This document shows, piece after piece, positions 40,407 through 47,360 of a stretch of DNA of 50,202 bases. The stretch comes from a virus. Location: IMG/VR virus record IMGVR_UViG_3300045741_000124, positions 1 through 50,202 of that record. One strand, written 5' to 3'. Within the stretch, counting starts at the first letter, position 1. Each line of letters begins with the position of its first letter. The notes below the pieces were generated by a model. That model saw only the letters and a program-made list of their open reading frames with translations, had not been told where the DNA came from and ran no database searches. The position numbers and the translations under genes are program-made.

Positions 40407-40469
40407 CAATCAATGGATGATATCCAGAAAGGAGGTTGGATTGCGGGGGAAGTAATCACTGGAGCTTAA

Positions 40470-40583
40470 ATGGACTGGACTCTGGCTGGTAGGTTGTTCG
40501 GATTCCTAGCACTCATTTTCATCTCCATAATGATAACTATTGATATTAAGCGAATGAGAGATGATGGTGGTGGTGGGAAGTGA
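40470..40583 (+). CDS. Single-span membrane protein (37 aa)
   Basis: ATG 40470 begins one base after the stop of an 18-codon frame (40413-40469). A membrane helix (LFGFLALIFISIMITI) is followed by a basic and Gly-rich tail. Another 17-codon frame (40583-40636) follows. The tiny flanking frames are not listed as genes. Confidence 0.5.
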   Translation: MDWTLAGRLFGFLALIFISIMITIDIKRMRDDGGGGK

Positions 40584-40655
40584 TGACAATTGATCCCAAC
40601 TGGCAATTATGCTGGTGGGACTATGAACCCTCATGAGGGGTAGGAGAAGTAGAGT

Positions 40656-40982
40656 ATGGAGAATACGAAGATCACGTTCAGTATCAACGCGGGACCGAGA
40701 TTGGAGTTGGAACTCGACTCCGCACACTCGTTCAGCACCTTCCACGATCTCGTCGAGAGACTGAAGGAGCGTGGGGCTACGGGTATCAAGGTCAATGGCT
40801 TCACTTCTGAAGAGAAGCCCAATGAGGTGGAAGCGGTGGCAAACTCCATCATCCGTGAGTTTGAACGGAAGGGTGTGAGTATCAGGATGAATGGGGCGAG
40901 AGTGGGGCTGGATAGTCCCATTCCTACCAGTGGGGGTGTTGTGACCACCAGTGGTGAAGCCAAGGGTGGACGCCGAGCATAG
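40656..40982 (+). CDS. Candidate ubiquitin-like modifier (108 aa, Gly-Gly near C-terminus)
   Basis: ATG 40656 follows a GTAGGAGAAG site. The N-terminus predicts strand (KITFSI), strand (RLELEL), helix (STFHDLVERLKERG), strand (GIKVNGF), then a second helix and a strand. This is a beta-grasp-like start with an extra helix. It ends GEAKGGRRA, so residues 104-105 are Gly-Gly followed by three residues that a JAB peptidase could remove. No downstream ribosome site explains the GG codons. It lies just upstream of E2-, JAB- and E1-like genes. The fold is not proved, and it may be unrelated. Confidence 0.4.
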   Translation: MENTKITFSINAGPRLELELDSAHSFSTFHDLVERLKERGATGIKVNGFTSEEKPNEVEAVANSIIREFERKGVSIRMNGARVGLDSPIPTSGGVVTTSGEAKGGRRA

Positions 40983-40992
40983 TTGGGAGTTT

Positions 40993-41235
40993 GTGTTGTG
41001 AGTAGTTGAGGACAACACTATCACACATACGATGGCACTAGTCGACGGTAGCACTCAGTACCAAGTATCCAAGTTGGGAGAAAGGGAAAAGTCAGACCAA
41101 GCACTAGGCACATACGATGTAAATGGTGGTGGTAGGGGAGCACCAGTTAAGAACTGGGCTAGATTATTGGTGGTGGTGGTTGGATTCAATGTCCAGCCAC
41201 CACCACTCTCTTCTTTGAGCCCCCCAATAGTGGGG
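40993..41235 (+). promoter_or_regulatory. Hairpin-rich spacer before the E2-like gene
   Basis: The 282-base gap has four hairpins. They are GTGTTGT/ACAACAC (40993-41018), CCAGTT-AAG-AACTGG (41143-41157), a 13-bp stem with one G-U (41171-41183 with 41193-41205), and CCCC/GGGG (41222-41235). No gene is seen. It separates the candidate modifier from the conjugation enzymes and could set their relative expression. Confidence 0.55.
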
Positions 41236-41264
41236 AGTTGAGACAAGAGAGGAGGTGAGAATAA

Positions 41265-42347
41265 GTGAGAGCAGGGACTTTTGTTAATCGACAGCGATTG
41301 CAGGACTCCAACCGTATTGGTGAGCAGATTACTGCCTTCGTCAGGCAGCATGAACAACACCTCAGACGAGCCAATGAGTTGTTACAAGAGGCTGAACGGA
41401 TGAAGGTGGAGCGGGAGAAGGTTGGGGAAAAGTGGGAAGAGCACAGGAAGAGATTGAGGGAGTTGAAAGGGTTTGCTGGGCAACTGCAAGGGCAAGTGTT
41501 GAAAGTGCCCTTCCCACGGCAAACGGTGGGAAGTGTGGAGTTTGAGGGTGAGATACAGTTTAATTACTCGTTTAGGGAGGGGAGGTTTAATCTCCCTACC
41601 TACTCGGGTAACGCTATTCTCCCCGATGGGACCCGGGGATATGAGAGAGCCCCCCACTATTATGTTCATAGCCCGGAAGAGCCAAAGATATGCCTTGGGA
41701 GTGCTGCTGGAACGGTTGAACTGTTGCTACAACAGTGGCGTCTCAATGAGGCAGTTGATATGGTTCTGAGGGTTATGACTAGGGCACCACAAGTTGGGGA
41801 TTCTCCATTTCACAGTGTGGCTGAGTATCAGAACTTGGTGAAGTGTGAGTGTGGGTTTGTTTACTCACTGCTTTGTAGTGGGGAATGTCGAATGTGTAAT
41901 GTCTCGGGGAGAAGCAGGGTTGGGTTGTATCTTCCCGAGTTGACACGGGTTGCGACTACTGATGTGGTTGAGACTGCGACTGCCACTGTGGCATCTGTGG
42001 AAGAGCGGGATAGTTGGGGACCGGGAGTTTGCCCTGAGTGTGGTTTAAGCAGTAACAATTTGCGGAGTTTCCCCACTTCCAACTACCCACGCAATCGTTA
42101 TTGTGTGGAGAGGTGCTTTGACCAGAGGATGCTTTGTAGCTGTGGGGCTATCATCAGGACGGATACGGTAAATCGAGTGGAAGGTAGACAATTGTGTAGG
42201 AATTGTTTCGGTGCGCTTTACTTCATATGCCGTCATTGTGCGGTTACTTATCTCAGAACACATGCACACTATGGGAATAGGGATAATCAGTTCATTGCCT
42301 GTAGTGAAGCGTGTGTGATGGCATTGGTCATTAATCAGAACTTCTAG
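41265..42347 (+). CDS. E2-like (UBC-fold) protein with C-terminal zinc-finger cluster (360 aa)
   Basis: GTG 41265 follows GGAGGTGAG. Residues 10-75 are coiled coil. Residues about 80-175 fit a prokaryotic E2-like fold: strands GSVEFEGEIQFNYSFREG, a proline-containing loop, PHYYVHSPEEPKICLGSA with candidate active Cys143, then helices with LLLQQWRLNEAVDMVL. Residues 194-350 hold over a dozen Cys in CxC and CxxC pairs (CECG, CPECG, CSCG, CRNC, CRHC), a possible E3-like or substrate-binding part. The JAB and E1 genes follow directly. The E2 call is by motif and context, not by search. Confidence 0.6.
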   Translation: MRAGTFVNRQRLQDSNRIGEQITAFVRQHEQHLRRANELLQEAERMKVEREKVGEKWEEHRKRLRELKGFAGQLQGQVLKVPFPRQTVGSVEFEGEIQFNYSFREGRFNLPTYSGNAILPDGTRGYERAPHYYVHSPEEPKICLGSAAGTVELLLQQWRLNEAVDMVLRVMTRAPQVGDSPFHSVAEYQNLVKCECGFVYSLLCSGECRMCNVSGRSRVGLYLPELTRVATTDVVETATATVASVEERDSWGPGVCPECGLSSNNLRSFPTSNYPRNRYCVERCFDQRMLCSCGAIIRTDTVNRVEGRQLCRNCFGALYFICRHCAVTYLRTHAHYGNRDNQFIACSEACVMALVINQNF

Positions 42348-42386
42348 CTTCACTTCTAGAATAACCTAGAGGAACAGGAGGTGTGA

Positions 42387-43382
42387 GTGGGTATCAGGAT
42401 TATTTACAAGAGGACGGAGTGGCTCAAGACTCAGCAATGGTGTAAGTGGGCTGGGTTGAGTCCAGAGGGGAAAGGCTCGGTCACTGAGGTAATGTGGCTG
42501 GGGAGAGCGGTTAGGGATGGGGGGAGTGAGGATATCTGGATTGATGAGGTGAGGTTCCTCCACAAGCAGAACAAGGCAACTGGGGGAGAGTGCTCCATCA
42601 GTGCTGATGAAATGGCGGATTTTATTGCCATGATCATTGCTGAGGGTGGAGATCCAATGGAGTGGAACTACTGGGGACACTCCCATGCATCAATGGGGGC
42701 GTTCCAGAGTGGACAGGATATCAGCAATACGAGAGAGAGGTTTGAGCAGAAGCCTTGGGCTGTTGCGGTTACTCATAATGCCAAGGGTGATGCTTATGGG
42801 GAACTCACTATGTTCCAACCCTTCTATGTCAGGGTGGAGAAGGTTCCAGTGCTCATTGAGTCCGTGGAAGAGGTGCTGAGTCCAGAGGAACAGATGGCGA
42901 AGAGTGAGGTTCAGGCGTGGAATGATCGCGTCAGTAAGGAGGTGACTGCTACTCACTATGCTGGGGCAGTCACTTACTTTCCCGGGGAAGGAGGGTGGGG
43001 TAGTGGAGGCACCGAGAGGGTTGACAAGAAACGAGAAGAGAAAGTGGTGGGCGAAGCAAAGGGAAGCCCGTCAAAAGCGGAAGACCTCCGGAGTGCTACC
43101 CTGTCTTTCGTAGGTGAGATGGATGAGGGGCAGACGGATGCTACACTCAAGGAGTATGAAGGGGAGGAGATTGAGGTTGATCTCCCTACCGACTACGTTG
43201 AGTATAGGGTAAGGGCAGGGGAGTTGGAGTGGAATTCACTCACCTTCAATGGTGGATTCAAGAGAGTGAGTGGGCTCTTGAGGAAGCAACATGCGCTGAG
43301 TGCATTCATCAGGAGAGAGATGGAGGGGAAAGAGGTGCAGTATAGGGAGTTCACCATAGGAGGGGATTTCCTTGTCGATTAG
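42387..43382 (+). CDS. JAB/MPN-domain metallopeptidase (331 aa)
   Basis: GTG 42387 follows AGGAGGTG. The JAMM signature is complete: Glu34 in VTEVMWLG, then WGHSHASMGAFQSGQD with His98, His100, Ser108 and Asp111 (HxHx7SxxD). JAB proteins cleave ubiquitin-like modifiers from precursors or conjugates. After about 160, a charged linker leads to a second, unidentified domain (about 245-331). The E1-like gene overlaps its end by 11 bases. It probably matures or removes the modifier. Confidence 0.85.
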   Translation: MGIRIIYKRTEWLKTQQWCKWAGLSPEGKGSVTEVMWLGRAVRDGGSEDIWIDEVRFLHKQNKATGGECSISADEMADFIAMIIAEGGDPMEWNYWGHSHASMGAFQSGQDISNTRERFEQKPWAVAVTHNAKGDAYGELTMFQPFYVRVEKVPVLIESVEEVLSPEEQMAKSEVQAWNDRVSKEVTATHYAGAVTYFPGEGGWGSGGTERVDKKREEKVVGEAKGSPSKAEDLRSATLSFVGEMDEGQTDATLKEYEGEEIEVDLPTDYVEYRVRAGELEWNSLTFNGGFKRVSGLLRKQHALSAFIRREMEGKEVQYREFTIGGDFLVD

Positions 43383-44103
43383 CAACCTTATCAGTAGTGA
43401 TGAGGGAGTGGAGGTAGTGGGAGAGGGGCAGCAGTTTGCCCCTCTTTCCATCGTCATTGATTACAGCAGGCAACAGGAGTTTGTGCCACCACTGTTGAGG
43501 GAATCGCCTGTTGCGATAGTGGGAGTGGGGACTACGGGGAGTTGGCTCACAATGATGCTGGTGAGGATGGGGTTTACTAATATCACTGTGTTTGATAATG
43601 ATGTGGTGGAGAGCCATAATATTCCCGCTCAATGGCACTCCCCCCTTGAGATTGGGGAGAGTAAGATCATGTCGGTGAGGAAGGGGATCAGGAAGATGGG
43701 ATTCCCTACTCTCGTTTCAATCGACAATGCTGTTAATGAGTTTACTAATATGCTGGACTTCGGGACAGTGTTCGTCTGCACTGACTCGGTTGAGTCAAGG
43801 CGAGTGATTGCAACACAGGTGTTCAAGGATCAGGGTGAGTTGGTGGATTTGCGAATGGGGTTGGAATATGGTAGTGTGTTGTTCAGCCCCCCTCTGTCAC
43901 ACGAGGGTTATCTCAAGACACTGGAAGTGGAGATGGAACCGGAGCCTACTTGTGGCAGGCGGGCACTGTTGACGGATGCTCTAGCGCTCACTTCCAATGT
44001 GTTGGCAATGTGGTTGCACTCGAAGCGCACTAATGAGCCGCTCCCCCAACGCTACTATTGGAACTTCGGGAATGGGGGCGGGGAAAGGCAGAGTGAGGAA
44101 TGA
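43372..44103 (+). CDS. ThiF/E1-like adenylating enzyme (243 aa)
   Basis: TTG 43372 lies behind AGGAGGGG. The E1 nucleotide fold is clear: VAIVGVGTTGSWL, the ATP/Mg motif FDNDVVESHNIPAQ, GESKI (catalytic Lys) and VFVCTDSVESRR (Asp). PTCGRRALLTDALAL contains a candidate thioester Cys. The zinc-binding CxxC pairs of ThiF/MoeB are absent, as in many conjugation-type E1s. It should adenylate the C-terminal Gly of a ubiquitin-like protein. It overlaps both neighbours. Confidence 0.85.
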   Translation: MSISNLISSDEGVEVVGEGQQFAPLSIVIDYSRQQEFVPPLLRESPVAIVGVGTTGSWLTMMLVRMGFTNITVFDNDVVESHNIPAQWHSPLEIGESKIMSVRKGIRKMGFPTLVSIDNAVNEFTNMLDFGTVFVCTDSVESRRVIATQVFKDQGELVDLRMGLEYGSVLFSPPLSHEGYLKTLEVEMEPEPTCGRRALLTDALALTSNVLAMWLHSKRTNEPLPQRYYWNFGNGGGERQSEE

Positions 44104-44291
44104 CAGTTAAGGAATTGATTGAGAAGTTACAGATGATTCCACAAGACCTACCAGTGGTGATAGAGAGCTTCATGAATGCTCTTGATCTCACTGATGATCC
44201 TCTCCTCTCTGTAAGAGTTGAGGAATGTGTGGTAGAAAAGGATTCAACAGAACTATCCCCAAAACAGTGTGTATTGAGTTTAATACCATAA
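44100..44291 (+). CDS. Conserved-type small phage protein (63 aa)
   Basis: ATG 44100 overlaps the E1 stop as ATGA. It begins MTVKELIEKLQMIPQDLPVV, a pattern I recall from many phages (a helix, then 'PxDxPVV'), and ends in strands (SVRVEECVVEKD). Role unknown. The overlap puts it in the conjugation operon, but this family occurs elsewhere without E1 genes, so it need not be part of the system. Confidence 0.65.
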   Translation: MTVKELIEKLQMIPQDLPVVIESFMNALDLTDDPLLSVRVEECVVEKDSTELSPKQCVLSLIP

Positions 44292-44353
44292 AAGAGTAGT
44301 CCACCTAAGACCCTCCGGAGTGGAAGCCGTTGAAGGGTTGGAGAGAGCACCCG

Positions 44354-44390
44354 TGGTAGCAGGGGTGGGTGGGAACTGCTACCAACTTTT
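44354..44390 (+). terminator. Terminator-like hairpin after the conjugation operon
   Basis: TGGTAGCAG (44354-44362) pairs perfectly with CTGCTACCA (44376-44384), 9 bp with a 13-base loop, followed by AC and TTTT. It lies 63 bases after the last gene of the cassette. Confidence 0.6.
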
Positions 44391-44391
44391 C

Positions 44392-44426
44392 CCGATTACT
44401 CCCATTTTTGGTGGGGAGTGATTCGG
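44392..44426 (+). promoter_or_regulatory. Second hairpin overlapping the tRNA-like start
   Basis: CCGATTACTCCC (44392-44403) pairs with GGGAGTGATTCGG (44414-44426) with one G-U and one bulge. Its last bases are the first of the tRNA-Ser-like element, so the two structures exclude each other. Confidence 0.5.
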
Positions 44427-44522
44427 AGAGGTTACTATGGGAGGTGTATGGTATGGGATTCGAGTTCCCACACCCTACTGGTCAGGGGTGAATGGTAGCG
44501 GGTTCGATCCCCGCCCCTTCCA
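44425..44522 (+). tRNA. tRNA-Ser-like gene (anticodon CGA)
   Basis: A class II cloverleaf can be drawn. The acceptor GGAGAGG pairs with CCCTTCC with one A-C mismatch, and the D stem is ACTA/TGGT. The anticodon stem TGGGA/TCCCA is perfect with loop TTCGAGT, so the anticodon is CGA. A long variable arm (CACCC...GGGTG) follows. The T stem GCGGG/CCCGC closes TTCGATC. Discriminator A is followed by CTA, not CCA. The variable region is long (27 bases) and the acceptor imperfect, so it may be non-functional. Confidence 0.5.
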
Positions 44523-44612
44523 CTACTACTATTACTACTATTGTTACTATAACTACTATGGAACAACTAATGCACTAATAAGGGTGCATTGGTATGGAAT
44601 GGAGAGCGGAAG
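44523..44612 (+). other. ACT trinucleotide-rich spacer
   Basis: After the tRNA-like element comes a pyrimidine-rich run of CTA/ACT triplets (44523-44560), then a short spacer to the next ribosome site. No gene or clear promoter is seen. Confidence 0.5.
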
Positions 44613-44975
44613 ATGGTTGAGCCAATTGCAGGACAGTGTAGGATGTGCCCTCGGGATGGTCAGCATCCCGTGGTTGAGGACAGGAAGGTGTGTGAGAAGC
44701 ACTTGAGACGGCTGAAGAAGTGTGCGGCTGTGGCGAGGGCTGGGCGGGCTAAGATACAGCGTAGGAATAAGAGGAATGGGAAGATTGTGGTGGGGAAGAG
44801 GAAAGTTAGGCGACCACGGAAGGAAACTACTGTGGGCGCAGGAGTTGCGGAGGCGATGGGGGTGGTCCTTTCAATGCGTGGGAAGATTGGAGTGGTTCCA
44901 CGCATCAAGGATGGTTTCATGGTCAGGACGGTCAAGGGACAGTGCGAGGTTTGGAAAGTGGAGAGGATTGTATGA
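44613..44975 (+). CDS. Basic zinc-finger protein (120 aa)
   Basis: ATG 44613 with GGAG nine bases upstream is preferred over the in-frame TTG 44589. CRMCPRDGQH with CEKHLRR forms a CxxC...CxxH finger, followed by a strongly basic region (QRRNKRNGKIVVGKRKVRRP) and a small beta domain. It probably binds nucleic acid and shares an ATGATGA overlap with the next gene. Confidence 0.65.
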   Translation: MVEPIAGQCRMCPRDGQHPVVEDRKVCEKHLRRLKKCAAVARAGRAKIQRRNKRNGKIVVGKRKVRRPRKETTVGAGVAEAMGVVLSMRGKIGVVPRIKDGFMVRTVKGQCEVWKVERIV

Positions 44976-45358
44976 TGAACAGTCGAGTGAGAATATTTCG
45001 CAGGATGTGTGGTGAGAAAAGGGTGTTGAGGGATAAGAGGTTACAGAGAAAGTGGATTAAGGCACTGAGAAGTGGGAAGTTCACACAGGGTACGGGGTCA
45101 CTACGGGAAGAACAACCCGATGGGGTTGATTACTGTTGCTTGGGGGTACTGTGTGAAGTGGCGGGGGTGTCGAAGAGGAGATGGCATCAGCGTATACTAC
45201 CGGGGTTGCATCTGACACGGGAGTTGGGGTTGAACTTGGACTTAGTATGGTCTCTCGCGGATATGAATGATCGTGGCTGTTCGTTCAACGTGATTGCCAA
45301 CGAGTTGGAGAGGAATCTAGAGGCAAAGTGGAAGGGGGATACGATAGATGCGAGGTAA
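44972..45358 (+). CDS. Conserved-type phage protein with CCLGVLC motif (128 aa)
   Basis: ATG 44972 overlaps the previous stop. Segment DGVDYCCLGVLCEVAGV is typical of a broadly distributed phage protein family of unknown function (from memory), usually preceded by a basic helix like WIKALRSGKFTQG and followed by a MNDRG-F-IA segment as here (DMNDRGCSFNVIANELE). Function unknown. Confidence 0.75.
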   Translation: MMNSRVRIFRRMCGEKRVLRDKRLQRKWIKALRSGKFTQGTGSLREEQPDGVDYCCLGVLCEVAGVSKRRWHQRILPGLHLTRELGLNLDLVWSLADMNDRGCSFNVIANELERNLEAKWKGDTIDAR

Positions 45359-45638
45359 GAAAGTGGTGAAGAAGGAGCGCCCCTGTGGTTATGGGTGCTT
45401 CTATAGAGATGGCAAGCCGAGGATGACTACTCGGGAGAATGGGATTTGTAGTGCATGTTGGCAGTCGAATAAGTATCACTGGGAACGTGGGATGGAGCAC
45501 ATTGTGTTCAGGGGACAGCAGTTGGCCGTGTGGAGTGGGAGGATTGGGACATTGGTGGTTGCGGGACAGCGAGCGACTATGGATCGGCGTAATAGTGTGG
45601 GTCGCGGTCGTGGGGGAGTAAGGAAGCGGAGGAAGTGA
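45348..45638 (+). CDS. Zinc-finger protein with basic tail (96 aa)
   Basis: It starts at ATG 45348, 11 bases inside the preceding gene. CGYGCFYRDG and ICSACWQSN give CxxxC and CxxC pairs. The C-terminus (GRGRGGVRKRRK) is basic. It is probably nucleic-acid binding. Family unknown. Confidence 0.65.
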   Translation: MRGKKVVKKERPCGYGCFYRDGKPRMTTRENGICSACWQSNKYHWERGMEHIVFRGQQLAVWSGRIGTLVVAGQRATMDRRNSVGRGRGGVRKRRK

Positions 45639-45946
45639 TGCAAGAGGGTGAAGAGCGGATTCTAGCAATGATCAGCGGACTCAAGCGGGCGGTTACGACT
45701 AGCCTACTCAGTGGGTGGGAGTTCGAACTGAATACACTGGATGGGTTGGCAACAGCGAGGGAATATCTCAAGGCTAGGGAGATGGAAGTGGGCTATCTCA
45801 TTGACTTGATGGAGCTTAGGGTCGTGCTCTTCACCCCCATTCCCACCGCCATCCCACTCGGGGACGCAGGGGGCGCCGCAGGGGGCGAGGGGAAAAGTGA
45901 AGGGGATGGTGAGAAAGTGGTTGACATCCCCCCGGAGAAGGGGTAG
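45635..45946 (+). CDS. Small helical protein with acidic/Gly-rich tail
   Basis: It has about 103 residues from GTG 45635 (or ATG 45638), coupled to the previous stop as GTGA. A helical N-terminal 65 residues (ERILAMISGLKRAV...ELRVVLF) is followed by a Gly/Glu/Asp-rich tail (GDAGGAAGGEGKSEGDGEK). No family recognised. Confidence 0.6.
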   Translation: MMQEGEERILAMISGLKRAVTTSLLSGWEFELNTLDGLATAREYLKAREMEVGYLIDLMELRVVLFTPIPTAIPLGDAGGAAGGEGKSEGDGEKVVDIPPEKG

Positions 45947-45976
45947 ATTAGTGGGATCAAAAAAGCGGAGGACTGA

Positions 45977-46183
45977 GTGAGCAGTGGGCGATTGGTACTA
46001 ATGGCACGGAGAGAGGCACTTAATCTAGAGTTCGTGAGGTTCATCAAGTTCAACACATCGGGTAGGCCGGACTCGGCACTGATTGTGTTCGATGACGGGG
46101 CTGAGGTGATGCTTGGGGAAGAGGAGGCGGCGGATTTATACCGCTATCTGTTCAACAAGGGAACAGCGAGGGACCTGCAATGA
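45977..46183 (+). CDS. Small protein, unknown (68 aa)
   Basis: GTG 45977 follows GCGGAGGACTGA; ATG 46001 is an alternative. Strands (FVRFIKFNT, SALIVFDDGAEVML) are followed by a helix EEEAADLYRYLFNKG. This small beta-beta-helix shape is common among phage proteins. No role assigned. Confidence 0.6.
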   Translation: MSSGRLVLMARREALNLEFVRFIKFNTSGRPDSALIVFDDGAEVMLGEEEAADLYRYLFNKGTARDLQ

Positions 46184-46290
46184 CACTGATTGAGGTGGCA
46201 CTGGGGGCGGCAATCATTGGGCTACTGTGCTTCTCCATCGGCTACTTCGTTGGGTTTGTTAGCGGGTGGAGTTACAGGGGGCGGCAATGA
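46180..46290 (+). CDS. Single-span membrane protein (36 aa)
   Basis: ATG 46180 is coupled to the upstream stop (ATGA). Most of the protein is one Gly-rich membrane helix (GAAIIGLLCFSIGYFVGFVS). The stop couples the next gene in the same way. Confidence 0.6.
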   Translation: MTLIEVALGAAIIGLLCFSIGYFVGFVSGWSYRGRQ

Positions 46291-46394
46291 CATTTGGGCT
46301 TGGGGTGTGGATTGTGGTGATTGGGTGTGTGTGGTCATTCGCGGTTCTACTGTTTGGATTCAAGTTGGGCCACGATGAGAGGGGGAAGAAGTGA
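46287..46394 (+). CDS. Single-span membrane protein (35 aa)
   Basis: ATG 46287, ATGA-coupled to its twin upstream. A membrane helix (WIVVIGCVWSFAVLLFGF) is followed by a basic and acidic tail. Paired tiny membrane proteins may form a complex or are early envelope modifiers. They precede the RecB/Cas4-like gene, coupled as GTGA. Confidence 0.6.
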   Translation: MTFGLGVWIVVIGCVWSFAVLLFGFKLGHDERGKK

Positions 46395-47257
46395 TCACTA
46401 ATGTAAGCAGGCTCAATGAGTTCGCATCGTGTGAACAGCGATATCAATATAAGTATGAACTGAATCTGCGGCCAGCCCGCGAGGACACGGATAACATGGA
46501 CTTTGGGAGTGCTATCCATGCGGGGCTGGCGGAGTTCTATAGCACTGGCTCACAAGAGAGGGCACTGTTGGCATTTGAGCAGTGCCCCGTGTTGCCGCCT
46601 GAGCAGTTGGGGTATGGGAAGGTGATGTTGGAGGAGTATTGGAAGCACTATGGGGATGATGGGCAGTGGAAGTTGATGGGCGCGGAGCGCACTTTATCAG
46701 CGGATATTGAGGGGCATCAGTTGGTGGGGCGGCTTGATTTGGTTGTTGAGGATACGGCAATGGGTGGGCTGTGGCATGTACAGCACAAGACCGTGGGGAA
46801 TACTGTTGGCACTGTTAATTATTGTCAACGCTTCATGCTCAGTTGGCACGAGCGGGCTTATGCACTGCTGGGGCAACTCAATGGACTCCCAATCAGGGGT
46901 TCCATAATCAACATACTGCGGAAGGTGCCCTTTGATAACAGGAAGAGTAAGTGGCGGGATGGAGAGAATCCTGTTTTCTACAGACATCGGGTTGTGATTG
47001 GGAAGGAGTTGGTCGAGAGGTTCAAGCAGGACTTTCTGGTGCTCGCGGCAAGGATGGAGCAGCCAGTGAGGACACAGAATCCCAACTCGTGCATGGATTA
47101 TAATAGGGTTTGTGCGTTCCTCCAGTTGTGTCGGGGGTTGCCGGTTGAGACGTTTGAGTGGGAAACGAGGAAGGATGACTATGTTGATCTGCTTCGCAGT
47201 GGGAATGGTGATGATGGCAGTAGGAGTGGGAGTGTTGATGATGTGGTTGTTGGATGA
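46391..47257 (+). CDS. PD-(D/E)XK nuclease, Cas4/RecB type with Fe-S cysteines (288 aa)
   Basis: The first Cys (FASCEQRYQYKY) and a distant triad (SCMDYNRVCAFLQLC) match the Fe-S cluster of Cas4 and AddB-type exonucleases. Between them, GRLDLVVED and WHVQHKTVG give the D...(Q)xK catalytic core and WHERAYALL the later QxxxY-like motif. No CRISPR array is present, so a recombination exonuclease making single strands for the Sak4-like partner is most likely. Confidence 0.82.
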   Translation: MITNVSRLNEFASCEQRYQYKYELNLRPAREDTDNMDFGSAIHAGLAEFYSTGSQERALLAFEQCPVLPPEQLGYGKVMLEEYWKHYGDDGQWKLMGAERTLSADIEGHQLVGRLDLVVEDTAMGGLWHVQHKTVGNTVGTVNYCQRFMLSWHERAYALLGQLNGLPIRGSIINILRKVPFDNRKSKWRDGENPVFYRHRVVIGKELVERFKQDFLVLAARMEQPVRTQNPNSCMDYNRVCAFLQLCRGLPVETFEWETRKDDYVDLLRSGNGDDGSRSGSVDDVVVG

Positions 47258-47360
47258 TCTCCCACAGTGGCACGAGGAGGAGGAAGATGAGTTCGACTTC
47301 CCCGATTGTTTGGTCTGTGGACTGCAATATGATGAGAGCGGGAGGTGTGAGTGCCGATAA
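47175..47360 (+). CDS. Small membrane protein with zinc site (61 aa)
   Basis: ATG 47175, with GAGGAAGG upstream, lies inside the end of the nuclease gene. A membrane helix (LICFAVGMVMMAVGVGVLMM) is followed by an acidic stretch (HEEEEDEFDF) and CLVCG...CEC. It overlaps the next start. A membrane-tethered metal-binding protein of unknown role. Confidence 0.6.
   Translation: MTMLICFAVGMVMMAVGVGVLMMWLLDDLPQWHEEEEDEFDFPDCLVCGLQYDESGRCECR

Noticed and set aside
40413-40469. 18-codon frame ending one base before the 37-residue membrane gene
   Set aside because: Too short to judge by sequence. It may be a leader peptide but no supporting signal is seen.
43372-44103. ThiF-like gene as thiamine or molybdopterin biosynthesis
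   Set aside because: No sulfur-carrier, rhodanese or synthase gene is nearby and the zinc CxxC pairs are missing. The JAB and E2-like neighbours favour conjugation, though this is not proved.
46391-47257. Cas4 as part of a CRISPR system
   Set aside because: No repeat-spacer array or other Cas gene is present. The neighbours are recombination genes.
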